The translations under genes and the position numbers were made by a program. From Allomyces arbusculus (lineage: Eukaryota > Blastocladiomycota > Blastocladiomycetes > Blastocladiales > Blastocladiaceae), in assembly GCA_027604705.1 (NCBI GenBank), contig JADHYV010000050.1, forward strand, positions 62,001 to 126,000: DNA of 64,000 nucleotides, given 5' to 3'. Each line of letters starts with the position of its first letter. Within the stretch, counting starts at the first letter, position 1. The notes below the pieces were generated by a model. That model did not search any database. It worked only from the letters and a program-made list of their open reading frames with translations, and was not told where the DNA came from. Positions 25,809-37,442 of the stretch are shown here, in pieces.

Positions 25809-26329
25809 TCCATGACTCACGATGGCCGTCGGATTGGAGGCAGTGTTCCTGGCGACTATGACCTGCTCAATACACGATCCTTGGCCAACATTTCACATTA
25901 CTTGAGGTCCAGTCCATGGCAGTATGCGATTCTCCGGCGAGTACCAAGCCACAGCGATCAGCTTCCGAACGGCAGAAATATCGGCTCATATTGCCAGCGC
26001 AATGTGAGCGTTCGATTTGCCGAGTGTGAGGGTGCATCGCTGCATCTGATCATTTGGGGCGGAACGACCTGTCCATACTTGCGAGAGCGTCATGCATCGA
26101 CTCACAATTTCAATTCATGTCCGCTTGTCGCAACTCACGCCGAACTGTTGCTGCTGGCGTCGTATCCCACGACACCAACCGGTTTATCTACGTGATCCCA
26201 CAAGCCAAACTTGCCACAATCGACCGCAACTGAAGCCCAGAGTCGGCACAAGCAACATGGACTGGAAGAGTCCCCTGGTCTTGGACAACTTCGCGGCTGC
26301 TGCTACTGCTTCCACCGCAAATGCATGCA
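25809..26329. other. Spacer after receptor copy E
   Basis: No gene recognised. It runs into the 5' side of the next F-box relic. Confidence 0.45.
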
Positions 26330-28990
26330 GGAGCCACGTCGACACGAATGGCGCTTGGCAGTCTTCCCGTCGACATCTTGATCCTGATTGCCAAGCGCAT
26401 TGCTGCTGCGACGTGCGCTCGCTCCCTTGGTTATCATCGCGATTTCCTACCATATCTGTGCTGATGCGACGCGCTCGCTGGTCGCTTGTTCCCGCACGTG
26501 CTACATCTGGAATGAAGTGGTGGGCGCGGTGCTGCGCGTGCACTTGGACCTCGCGCTGACTCTCAACAAGGACGCTGTGCTCTCGCTCTCTCCTCGGGAG
26601 CAAAAGCCTGTCGTGTCTGCGCCAAAAAGGGATTACGTGCTTGGGCTTGATCAGCCAGCACTCCCATTCAAGTCCTATTATGACCTGCCGCGGATTCTTG
26701 ACGCTGCAGAACAGCATGGCCGTGACACGGCTCTCGTGTGCATTCGCGACTTTGCAACGCATGAAGTGCTGGCCATCTCGGGCAAACTTGTTCGATCCGT
26801 CAAGCTGACATTGAAGAGCCCTGATGCGCCTCTCGCCCAAGCAGAAGCAAGTCACTTGGAAGCGCATGCTCGCAAAACAGCTCCAAACTATGGCAGTGTG
26901 GTTCCCGAACTTGTCGGCTCTACACCAGACTGGACCTCCGGTGCATGTGAGAACGCTGATGAGTGAGCTCGCTGGCTGGCTGAACATCGAATCGCTTTGA
27001 GCTGTTGTTATTTGCCACGAATGGGACGCAAAAGTGAACCCTGCGGTTGAGCCGCCGCAACTTCGCGATCTAATGTTAAAACTCGTTGAGTCGCCAGCAG
27101 TCAAGGCGTGCCCGATCACTGGACCGGCCCTTGAGTCACTGCATCTCGATGCCGCGTTTCTCCATGCGCATCACGTTCGAAAATCACTATTCTGCGTGGC
27201 TACGACGCTGCACGACTTGACGCTTCGCTCAGATGCTGCGCCTGCGACCATCAAGCGATGATGGACCGCTCCACCCGTGTTCTCGGCGCTTCAAAAAGTG
27301 GGGATTCCGGCGCCTTTCTTCCCACTGCTGAACCCACCGAGTTTGGTCATGACGACGACATCATCCTCGGTTGTCCCACAACTGGAGACGCTGCGTCTGA
27401 CGGAGTGCATCGACCACGCTGCCCATGCCATGGATCTCAGTTACATGCGCGAGGCCTAGTCGAGGACGTTCATGCCCAGAACAGGTGCAACAAACAGTGA
27501 CATGGAAATGGTCTGTTTCCGATAACTTGGGACGAACATGGCAGACCTACATGCTGGAAACGACTGAATTATACTCGTCTGGGTCCGTTTGGCAGCGCCC
27601 AACTGACATGGTTGGGATCAGTTACAACGTTGAAAGTCAGTCAGGGCCAACAGAACCGGTTGGCCACAACAGACTTTTTGACCGATTTCAACCTAACTGA
27701 AAATGGCCCTCTGTTCGGCAAATCACCTCCCAACCGAAAACGGAACAGAAAAAGCTCCGTTATTTCCAAGTCACCTCGAGAGGTGACTTACGGGTTCTGT
27801 TGGCCAACCACCTCCACTGGCAACCCATCATCCACCACCCTATTGTTGTTTGCCCCCGCCCATGAACTGCTTCTGGACGTCGACAAGGAGCTGGGGGCCC
27901 ATGAATTGGCTACACTGTTTCGCACCTCGCCCACATGGACCATGTCCCTGCGCTCCCACTCCTGCCGCAGCTCATGCGTCCTCACTCCACCAAGGTGGTG
28001 CTTTCAGATGTGCACTTGTTCCATCTGGCGACAGCAGCACCGGCCATCGCCTACCTTGGCGTGGGGCACTGCCAGAAGTTGCGGTTGCAGGACTTGCCTC
28101 GCTCATTATGCTTGCTTCCCTGACTTGTTTCAACTTGACCCACGGTCGGCCCGTGTGGGTGCGTCTCGTTGACGCTGCCATAATGCCACAGTTCAAGATA
28201 TTCGAGATGTTTGTCTACGACGCATGGAAAGTGATGGTTTCCTGGCCATTGGTCATGTCGCTCAAACATGCAATGGAGAAGCCCGTCTACCAGCCTTGCA
28301 TTCGCATTGACGCAACCGTGAATTGCATCTCTCCTACCCACCTCACGCACTTCTGGCTCTTCGACCCGGAGGTTGCATGGAGCAACGTTTGCCCAGTGCT
28401 CACCGCCTTGACGCACTTGACTGCAACACATTCCGTGTGGCCGCCCTTGTCTCACGGAATCTGGTCCCGGCTGTGACGCACGTTGTGTTTCTTGATGATG
28501 GTGGTCCCAATCTCGTCGAGTCGCTGCCTGCCACCGTGCGCCGTCTCAAGGCGACAACGTTGCGACCCTCCTTGTTCAGTGCTTGTCGCGGATCTCGCAC
28601 CTCAATCGACTTGAAGCAACGAGCGTTGGATGCTCAATTCCCTAGAAGTTGGCACACGCTATCCCACGACCCTGTGTCACTTGCTGCTTTGCACCTTGAA
28701 CATCATTTGGGGAGCGCACTTTGGTCCGTGATGCTTCGCCTGCCTGGGCTCCGCTGTCAACCGGCCAATGCGCCCACGATTCGTTTCATGAGCATTGGCG
28801 ATCCGCACATGGCTATTCGTAAGCCGTTTGAGTGGGTTCAACGTGAACAGACAGCGCTCAGGAGCGGACCCAGAAGGCTTTGTCCTTGTGCAGCTGGACC
28901 CGAGTCAGCCATTTTGCATCAACATTGGTGTCATGTCAAGCATTACTTCATCCGAGCTGATCTGCAAGGTGCTTGCGCTCACGATTAGCA
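26330..28990 (+). pseudogene. Decayed F-box/LRR-like gene copy (plus strand)
   Basis: Fragments in changing frames follow the order of the intact gene at 33476-36142. They begin with an F-box-like start (SLPVDILILIAKRI, then LVACSRTCYIWNEVV, 26355-26520) and end with LEHHLGSALWSVMLRLPG near 28690, matching LEYHEGSALWPALLRMG, then RFMSIGD matching DVMSVGD. The stretch 26535-26960 is still open (LVCIRDFATHEVLAISGK). At least three frame changes or stops separate the pieces. A short inverted-repeat element (27645-27805) interrupts it. Confidence 0.65.
27645..27805. mobile_element. MITE-like inverted-repeat element
   Basis: A perfect 13-bp terminal inverted repeat, GGCCAACAGAACC at 27645-27657 and its reverse complement at 27793-27805, bounds 161 bp without coding capacity. 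A second palindrome with 10-bp arms (AAGTCACCTC / GAGGTGACTT) lies inside near the right end (27768-27789). It sits in an F-box relic. No clear target-site duplication was recognised and the transposase family is unknown. Confidence 0.5.
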
Positions 28991-29641
28991 TCTTCAAGCT
29001 GCACAGCAGGCAAAAATTGGTCGCGAATATCGACCAGGTCGGCAACGAGGGCGAGAACGAGGGTGCACCAGGGCGGATTGAAGAGCGGAGGGTAGGTCTC
29101 AGCACCAACTTGCTGGACATTTAGGGAGTGCGAACGCTGTGTGCCACTGCAGCAGAAGGATAACGGTGAGATAAAGCGCCAACGATCTGCACCAGAACAG
29201 TTCCGATTGGGAAATGAAGAGAGACAATGTTATGCTGGCTTCTTTGCTTATGGCCTCAGAGCACATTTAGCAGTTGGAAGGAAAGAAGTGATGGGTGATG
29301 ATGTGGTGACATTCTGTGTTCGAGTCAAGCTGTGGAAAGAATGAAGGAGCAATCAACATGACACTCAATACTTTCATCGACAGCAACATCGACAGCAGCC
29401 ATCAACTTGCATTGGCAGTCACCTTGACGTTCCAACTCCTAGCTTTTGGTGAACGAGAGCAGAGGAAGTTGAGCGAAGTGCTCAATGCAAACCACACCCA
29501 TCAACGTCGAGCCAATTCACGGAGACGATCTCGACCAGTCACAGCATTTGAGCGAGCCCCGCGACCAGCAGCAAAGCGATAGTGATACACGTCGGCTACT
29601 TTTAACGTCAATTTCGAGCCACAACACGACAGAGTAGCGTC
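28991..29641. other. Spacer before receptor copy F
   Basis: No family resemblance found. Probably holds the promoter of receptor F. Confidence 0.45.
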
Positions 29642-32600
29642 ATGACGATATATGGAAACTTCGCCCGGACCAAGCCGCATGTTTTCCGACATGGGCGTCA
29701 TCCATTCCATTCAGCGCCCGTGCTGCACTCTTTTCTGCACACATTGGTGGCCTTGGTCGCGCTCTTCCACCCCTTCGCGACCTGGAGAACGCCCGGGGTC
29801 CTTGCCATGGTGCGCCTAGCAATGCGATCGCTTACCTGAGTTCAGGTTCGTGCGCTGGCTGAACCTGATTGGATCGACCATGCTCGCGGCGACCCCTAGC
29901 AGGATACATCAGTTGTCAACGCGGTCATGCTGCCAATCGTTGCGGCGGCAAATTACGAAACCTTCCACGCCAACTTCTTGCGTCTGGCCGATCGGTGGTC
30001 GAATGAAACCGGGATTGCAATCAATGTTTGGTGGCCCAAACCTGTACTTCTTGGCAGTCTCGCCGTTCCAAAAGCTTGTATTCGAAAATGACAGTTGGAT
30101 CACCGTGTTAGGAAGTCTATTCGACCGAGGACTTCGCCGGATTTTTCCGTATCGTCGCACAGCAGCAGTCGCGGCATTGGGATTTGATTGCGCTGGATGG
30201 TATGGCGCAGAGCCCTTGCCAAACTTCTCTCCACCTCATTGTTCGCGACTGATCGAGCGTTGGCTTCTCGAAAAAGTTATTTGGCCAGCTGCATTTGCTC
30301 AGTCGTCATCGACGCCCGGTTTGCTTCTCCCTCTCGACGGCATCGTCTCGCCAGCTTCACTTGCTCGTCATGATCCTCGCGCGCTCGCATCAGGCACGGT
30401 GAACGGCTCGCTGTACTTGACGGTCTCTTCTCCAGTTCTTTCCTTGCTCCACGTCCGAGCTGATATGTCCCCGCGCACTCTTGCGTCCAGGTACGCCTTG
30501 CCCGCGTATGCTGACGGCGGTGCGCTCTTCTACCGGAGCGATCTGCTCGCCAAGTACGGCTTTGCGCAACCGCCGAAAACAGTACGTTTCTTCGGGCACT
30601 CTGGGCTACACAGGAAGTTCGACTGATCATTTGATTTATTCGCTCGATCACTTAGTGGGACCATATGGAAGGAATGCTCGTGAGGATCCTCGCGGGAGAA
30701 CGCGCAACGGACCCGTCGCTCGCTGGATTTGTCACGCAGATGCGCCCATACGAAGGACTGACGTGCAACGTCGTCGAGTGGCTCGCGGGCGCCAATCTGA
30801 CCATGTTTCTCGACGCGTCCATGAACCTGACGCTGGCCACGAAGACCGAGCAGGACCAAGCGGCGGACGTGCTTGGCCGGTTTCGTCGCTGGGTCCATGC
30901 AGGTCTCATTCCGACTGCGTCGCTCCTGTATTCCGACGCGGAGTGCGCGCGCCTTTTCCTGCAGGGCAACGCTGTGTTTGTCCGGATGTGGGGTAGCGGT
31001 GGTGTGTATCTCCGTAACGGAGCGCCGCCCAACCTGTCGTGGGGCGTTGCGCCGTTGCCGGGCGAGTCGGCCGACCTCGCGGGTGCGTCGACGCTTGGCG
31101 GCGGCATGATTGCCGTCAACCGATTCGCGAGCAACGTGACGCGCGCGGCGCTTGTCGCCGAGTTCTTGTCTGGGCCGGAGGTCCAGCGGCTCGTGACGAC
31201 CGGTTTGGGCTTCCGACCAACAATTCTGTCGTTGTTCCGAGGTAAGATCATGTGGAAAAGATTGCGAATCACTATCGCTATTCGTGCTCCTCACGGGCAC
31301 ATGAGTTTCCTTTTTTTCAAGATCCTGCCGTGAACCGAGTTTACGACGCCGCGTTTCTCAATTCAGCACAGGTGCGCTGCTCGGACCCCACGCTGTGGCA
31401 CTTCTCTTCTTGAGCTGACGCGGTGCTGCGAGTAGATCACGAACCGGCCGGCTGCATCGAGCAAGGATCAATACTTGGCCGTGTCGACCACGATCTACAC
31501 AGGCGTTAACCTGATTCTCGGCGGGTTTGCCGACGCACTTGACACGATCGCGTCCATCAATACCGCCATTGCTAACCTACTCGCCATTGACCATTTCGGC
31601 CCGCCACAAGTCGTCGTGTGGAATGATGTTGACGGCATCTCGGCCATAACCATAGTTTCGTTTCTCGTCCTGATCATTTCTGCGCTGGCCGTATACCTGC
31701 TCCACTCACGCGACGCTGCCCGCAAGCACCGACTCCCGACCGAGTTTCTTGTGGGCGTTTTAGTCGGTTCGCTCGTTGGTTCGCTCACGCCGCTGGCGTA
31801 TATTGGCCCGCCGACGCCGATGACTTGCCAGCTGCGCGTCACTTTGCTTGGCATGGGGTTTGTGGTCATGACGAGCTGCATGGCTGCACAAGATTTTCGC
31901 GTCTTCCTGATTGTCTCGAGCCCATTGCGCCGCGTCGCTTCGGACATCAACCGCATCTTGTGGCAGTCGCTCCTCGCCGTGTGGGTCCTCGAGGGCGCGC
32001 TGCTGGGTCTGTGGCTTGGGATCGACCCCATGATGCCCGTCGACGTGATTGTCAACCACGAGTGGCGGTTCACCGGGTGCGCGTCGAAGAACCAAACGTT
32101 TTCCGGCGGCATGTTTGCTGTACAATGCCTACTTTGTGCTTCACTCGTCTTGCTCTGTGTCTGGCTCGCTGTACACAATCGCGGCGTATCGAAAACCAAC
32201 ACGTCCGGTGGAGCCATGTCCAGGGCGTCGTATTTGCTTGCGATTTGCTCGAGCAGTGCGGTACGTGCTTTTCCCCACGTTCCGTGCTTTCTCCACCCGT
32301 AATTCACAGGCAACACGCCCTCTATTGGACGAATGCGGGGTTCCCAGATCGGCGCGCTCAGCATCGTCAACCTCGCACCCGGCCCGTACTTGCTCACCAT
32401 GACCGTGACCATTGCGCTCTGTGTTCTCAGCGTGCTCTGGGCGTACTTGCTCGCTCAACTGACGGCACCGCCGGCCGTCGAGGACTCGAGTTGGATGGGC
32501 ACAACAATTCACGCTGCGTCCGACTCGGTCGATGACGGGGGCGTGCCCAACGATCTGAACGTGTCTACGCAGAGCACCTGCGCCATCGAGACCAAGTTGC

Positions 32601-33066
32601 TCGCGATTCGGTTCGGGCACACGGAACGCGCACTCCGCCTGTCGCCCTGGATGGTGGGTGCGCGCGTCGTTCTCGTGCCAGATGCGGGCATACTTATTGT
32701 CCGCTACTCGGTCTGTGATCTTTTTGTCGATTGGCGTGCAGGTTGGAGCGGCAATACTGACGTTTTGGGTTTCCTTTTCAGCATCGTCCCCTCGTGCTGA
32801 GCCTGCGTAAACTCGTGTCCATTTCACAATGCGAGCCTAAGACGCATTCATTCACGGCCACGTTCGCCGCTGGCATTCTCGAAGTGTATGCCCGGTCCGA
32901 GACGGACATCTCCGAGTGGCACGCGCGGCTGGACAGCGCTGTTGCTGGATTGGGTCAAGCGTCGACCCGACCCACACGGGCCGCGACGTACAGCGGTGGA
33001 GAAGGGTCCAAGGGCGTGTCGGCGCAATTCGAGTCTGTCGGTGGCGCGATGCGCACGCAGGACTAA
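29642..33066 (+). CDS. Receptor copy F: solute-binding domain / class C GPCR / PH-like protein
   Basis: Exons: 29642-29809, 29903-30043, 30112-30199, 30277-30412, 30491-30581, 30656-31241, 31322-31371, 31436-32260, 32348-32710, 32782-33066, about 910 residues. The first exon has only 56 codons, so the cytosolic leader is about 23 residues instead of about 80-97; an in-frame TAA at 29603-29605 lies upstream. The membrane segment is SFLHTLVALVALFHPF (about 30-45). The solute-binding domain ([37 protein letters not shown] and APLPGESADLAGAS blocks) carries a 5-residue insertion in exon 4. The 7TM core has MTCQLR and WRFTGC. The PH-like part ends SEWHARL. A 337-bp tract of the 7TM exon is almost identical to copy G. 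Confidence 0.83.
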
Positions 33067-33475
33067 CAGACAACAGCAGCGGGCAAAGGGCGGTGGGACT
33101 GGTTAATGCCTATTTGTGCTTGTCAAATGTGTGACATAAATCCATCGTGGCACCGTGTCAGAACCGCACAACAACGCTCTGCACTGAACGCGACGTTGGC
33201 CCCCACTGCACTTTCCAAGCAATCCCGGCACAAACGTCAAGCTGCAAAATTCACAAGCCACTGAATGGTGACGGGAGCTCGCTGCACGGCTCTCGCAGCA
33301 CGTGCGCATTTCGTCGCCGTTGACCGTGTCGCCACCAGCGCCAGTCCTAACTTGCCGCAGAAGGACGCAAGTGTCGCTCCAACGCATCAACCAACTGGTG
33401 CTCTGTCCAACAGAACGTGATCAAAGCTCTGCCCCTCTCCAGCACTCTCTTCATTCCCCGTCGGATCCGCTCGCC
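33067..33475. other. Spacer and 5' region of the F-box gene
   Basis: The last part (about 33340-33440) resembles 37330-37400 upstream of the decayed F-box copy (shared CGCAT-AACCAACTG and GTGATCAA blocks). The duplication unit therefore included upstream sequence. Confidence 0.55.
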
Positions 33476-36142
33476 ATGCTGCCCAACAACGAAACCACGC
33501 AGTCGGACACCGCCCCGCCCATGAGTCCACGCAGTTTGCGCCCGCGCCATCGTCTCCGCCCTCGCACGCGCCCGCATCGTCGTTTGCAGCTCGCTGACCT
33601 GCCGGTGGACGTTTTACGCGCAGTCGTCGTGCAGCTCTTGGCCGAGGACGCGAATTTTCGCGCCGTTGGGTGCCTTTCTGTCGATGCCGGCATTGTTCCG
33701 GCAATTCTCGCCCTGCGGCGGACGTGCAAGACTTGGCAGCACGTCGTGGACGAGAAACTGTTTTGGCATGTCGATGTCGAGATTCTCGTTAAACCGGACG
33801 GGGAGGAGTCGGACGGAGATGACACGAGCTCTGGTTCTGATACCAATACTCCGGATCTGATCGGCGGAGACGGACCTGGTGGCGGCGTGGAGGACGAGGA
33901 GATGGAGGAAGCGGGGGAGGAGGACGACGAAAGCGACGTTTCCATGAGCAACTCCGACGAGGTCGATTTGAACGTCAATGCCACGCCTCGCCTGCCTCTG
34001 CCGCTTTTTGGGGTGGTCAGGGATGGGGGCTGGATTTGGGCTGCTGTTCGCGAGGAACGGGGTGCTGCTCGTCAAGCCGGTGGCGGTGATGGTGACGGCT
34101 CGCGCAAATTGTTTGCATTTGACGACTTTGAGTGGAAGTCTGACTCGGACGTGTCCGATCTTGACGAAGATGAAGTTGAGTCCGAGGACGCAAAAGAACT
34201 GAAGAGGATCGCGCCCTATGTCGTGCCTGATATTGCTCGGCCCCGCAACATGCCGCACTTTGCCTGTGTCCGCTCGCTCAGCATCTCACTTCCTGCGATT
34301 CTCGATGATTTGGACGAGCTTGATTGGCAGTACGGGGGGCTGGGTGCGCTCCTCGTCCATCTGGTCAGCCAGTGCCCACATCTCTCGGCTCTTGCTGTTG
34401 CGGGCAAGCCATTACCTGGCTCGGTGATTGCGCCCGTGCTCACTTCACGCATCGGGACCCTCGACCATGTTTGGATCAGTGTGCTCGTTGGGTGGAAGGA
34501 CATTGTCGCGCAATACTTGCGGCAGCTGCAGCACCAGATGGTTCGGAACGCACACGGCGGTGGGCGGCAGTTCGTTCTCGCTGGGCCGCAGCTCTCGCGG
34601 CTGCATCTGCTCGTTAAGGAGACCATTGATGCGCCTCATCTTGTCCGCCTCGCAGGTTCTCTGCGCGACCTTCGGATCCGTTCGCGCGCTGACCAGGTCA
34701 TGGTGTCCTCAATAACGGTCGCGCACGCGCGCTGGCCCATGTTGCAGTCGGCTGACATTCCAGTGGCCGTCTTCACGCATCTATTTCGTGGTGCCCCCGA
34801 TTGCAAGAACCCAGATCTTGTTCTGCCCAAATTACGCGCGCTGCATTTGCATGGCCATGACGATCCAGACCGGTGTGTCTGGCACAATGCGGTGCGCGTG
34901 GGCTCGCTTGCTTCCGCTCCTGCTTTCCTGCTCATGCCGCATCTCTCGCGTGCCCAATTCACCGACGTTGCGCTCACTGACGAGCATCTAATCCACCTCG
35001 CCTCGACCTCGCCGCTCCTGGCGGCGCTCAAAATGGCGCACTGCTCGCTGACGCGAGTGGGCAGGAACTCGACGATTACCTTCGGCTCATTGGAACGGCT
35101 CGAACTGACGCGGAGCACAACCGTGTGGAGGCACCTGGCCGACAAGGCGTTGGCCCCGCGTCTCGCCGAGCTCGTGCTGCACGACGGCGAGGTGGCGGCT
35201 CTCACTGTGCCGTGGCCGACCATTACGACGCTTGACTTGATGCTCGAACGAAGCACTTTTCCGCTTGGAGGGACGTGGCTGGACGCGACCGTTTTGCACC
35301 GTCTGACGAGCCTCACCAATCTGCTGCTCTACCAGCAAGTTTATTGGTTGCACGGCGTGGTCCCGTCGCTTGCTGGTTTGACGCACCTGAAGGCCGAGCA
35401 GGGCAACGTTGCGTTGTTGGCTGCCCACGGCGCATTCGCGCACCTGACGCACGTGGACTTGCTTGCCGACACGCATGGGGTCATGGTCGAAGCGCTGCCC
35501 ATGACGGTGCGCAGCGTTAAGTCGAAGGTTATGCACCCGCGGCTCGTAGAGTGTTTATCGCGGATCCCGGACCTGAAACTCGTCGATGCCGAGTACGTGG
35601 GTGTCTCGTGTCCATGGCCGCTTGTGCAAATGACGCCGCGGCCGGCGCCGCTTGAAGTACTGCAGCTCGAGTACCACGAGGGCAGCGCGTTGTGGCCCGC
35701 ACTCCTGAGAATGGGCTGGTTCCGTAACCGCCCAGCCAAATCGCTCCAGATTGACGTGATGAGCGTCGGCGATAATGCGAATTACACGAGCTTCCTGCTG
35801 TTCAGTACGGTCTGTTGGGTGCGCGGGCACGACGTGAGTATCGCGCTCGTGGAGGGCGACGCGAACCGCATGGAGGACGATGATGACCACCAGCCATTCC
35901 GCATTGACATTCTTTTCATGTCGGGCGTCGATGACTCGGCGCGGCCCATGCTCACGGTCGCGCTCGCCGAACTCACGATGCTTGTCGATGAGATGTTGTA
36001 TGGGAACGTGCGCTCGGCTGGAGCTGATGTCGATCAGGGGGACAATATCGCGGTGGACGTGTATGAGCTGGCTTTGGAGAGCGACGACGACGAGTCCGAC
36101 ACGGATAAGGAGGTTCAGGGCGAGGAGGGCAAGGAGGAGTGA
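33476..36142 (+). CDS. F-box/leucine-rich-repeat-like protein, intact
   Basis: A single uninterrupted frame of 888 residues from the first ATG. An F-box-like motif lies at about 37-98 (LQLADLPVDVLRAVVVQLL, then ALRRTCKTWQHVVDEKLFWH), which in this family binds Skp1 within SCF ubiquitin ligases. An acidic, low-complexity insert follows (about 108-165). The rest is a long run of irregular leucine-rich segments (LVHLVSQCPHLSALAVAG, LAELVLHDGEV, LTHLKAEQGNVALLAAHG, LEYHEGSALWPALLRM) that probably form the substrate-binding solenoid. It ends in an acidic tail (ESDDDESDTDKEV). No intron is needed, unlike the receptors beside it. Substrate unknown. It is the reference copy for the decayed copies in this window. 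Confidence 0.8.
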   Translation: MLPNNETTQSDTAPPMSPRSLRPRHRLRPRTRPHRRLQLADLPVDVLRAVVVQLLAEDANFRAVGCLSVDAGIVPAILALRRTCKTWQHVVDEKLFWHVDVEILVKPDGEESDGDDTSSGSDTNTPDLIGGDGPGGGVEDEEMEEAGEEDDESDVSMSNSDEVDLNVNATPRLPLPLFGVVRDGGWIWAAVREERGAARQAGGGDGDGSRKLFAFDDFEWKSDSDVSDLDEDEVESEDAKELKRIAPYVVPDIARPRNMPHFACVRSLSISLPAILDDLDELDWQYGGLGALLVHLVSQCPHLSALAVAGKPLPGSVIAPVLTSRIGTLDHVWISVLVGWKDIVAQYLRQLQHQMVRNAHGGGRQFVLAGPQLSRLHLLVKETIDAPHLVRLAGSLRDLRIRSRADQVMVSSITVAHARWPMLQSADIPVAVFTHLFRGAPDCKNPDLVLPKLRALHLHGHDDPDRCVWHNAVRVGSLASAPAFLLMPHLSRAQFTDVALTDEHLIHLASTSPLLAALKMAHCSLTRVGRNSTITFGSLERLELTRSTTVWRHLADKALAPRLAELVLHDGEVAALTVPWPTITTLDLMLERSTFPLGGTWLDATVLHRLTSLTNLLLYQQVYWLHGVVPSLAGLTHLKAEQGNVALLAAHGAFAHLTHVDLLADTHGVMVEALPMTVRSVKSKVMHPRLVECLSRIPDLKLVDAEYVGVSCPWPLVQMTPRPAPLEVLQLEYHEGSALWPALLRMGWFRNRPAKSLQIDVMSVGDNANYTSFLLFSTVCWVRGHDVSIALVEGDANRMEDDDDHQPFRIDILFMSGVDDSARPMLTVALAELTMLVDEMLYGNVRSAGADVDQGDNIAVDVYELALESDDDESDTDKEVQGEEGKEE

Positions 36143-37442
36143 AACATTGTGCGGCGGACCACGTTTGAGCGCGGACGCGACGTGCTCTGTAATGTAATCA
36201 ACGCACTGACGGTGAAGATGGTGCTAGGGAGCTGCGGGATCGACCAGCGTCTGTTAATTCTTAATCCGAGTTGACCGCATTCTTTCGCATTCGCTGGATG
36301 CCACCTTCACATCCGTCTCGACTTCTTTGTCACCTGTGGCCAAACCGTGTGCGAACGGTCAAACGATCCTCATGATTGCAGTCTATTTATCGCTTGCGCG
36401 TTCTTGGCGGGTCGTTCAACCAAGCTTCGTGAATGTGCACTGCGCCTGTACACATGATGGAATCCCAAGCCGTCGAAGACTCGAGATGAATGGGCAAGAC
36501 GAATCACGCAGCGTCCATCTCAAGCACACCCCTTTTCAACTCGTCGGTTGCTGGGCTGATGGACGTCTGCAATGATGCAGCGCGCTCAGTGAGACTCATC
36601 CTTTGTTCGTGAGCAGTGTTCTCGTCATTCCAGCCCAAGACACTTTTGCCGGCCTGTTCGAAACACATCCGCGTTCCGACAAAAATCATCTAATTGTACC
36701 CGCGGCCAAACTGTGACAGGCACAAGACATTTGTGAAAAATCTCACGCAGGCGACGCGCCGCGACGGAGAAGGGCCAAACATGGTGTCAGAACAGGTCGG
36801 GTGGAGACGATGCCCGCTTCAAAAGCACATTATCTCGGTAAAACGGCTGGCGGGAAGTGGAACTGCATGCAAATGGATGGGTGGTGATGGGAATTCCTGG
36901 ATGGTGGTCTCACTGGCAGGACACATTTTTTGGGGACGATGAGAACGGCAAAGACTACGGCGAAGTTACTCGAGGAACTGTTCAGTCGATGGCCAAGGGT
37001 GTCCGTTTGCATTTGGCAACAGCCAGCCATTTTTTTCGAGATCCTTGCAGGTCACATCGGAGGCAGCATGTTTATGGAGGAAAATGTGTGGCGCAAATCC
37101 ACTGGCACAAACGTCGTCGTGACAAAGCGACATGAGCGACGTGAAGAAATCGTGAACGAGACGAACGTTTGCTCCCACTTGCAGGCGCTCATCGCCAGCT
37201 GACCCCGCAACGAGCTGCAACCGCTGCAGGGTGACAAGAACGCCAAAGAGCGACTATCGCAGCCCCTGCGTGTCTTGTCGCTCTTGATCGTGATCGTGCC
37301 GCTCCCAGCACCAGTCGCCACTTACCGCAGACAGGCGCACATGCGGTCCCGACGCATTAACCAACTGCTCTGTCAACCCGGGCGTGATCAAGGCACCAAA
37401 GCTCCGGCAAATCTCCACAATTAACTGTGAATCGGCATTGCC
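36143..37442. other. Spacer between two F-box copies, containing receptor debris
   Basis: Apart from the receptor 3' scrap listed separately, nothing coding was recognised. The last 100 bp resemble the upstream region of the intact F-box gene. Confidence 0.5.
36390..36690 (+). pseudogene. Relic of a receptor 3' end (eighth copy, scrap)
   Basis: The block GCCGTCGAAGACTCGAG at about 36469, followed by ATGGGCAAGACGAATCACGC and GCGTCC, matches the exon of copy F that reads VEDSSWMGTTIHAAS (32477-32521) with few changes. Downstream, TTTTGCCGGCCTGTTCGAA near 36645 matches the FAAG(L/V)LE block of the PH-like domain. No open frame remains. It lies between two copies of the F-box gene. Confidence 0.6.
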
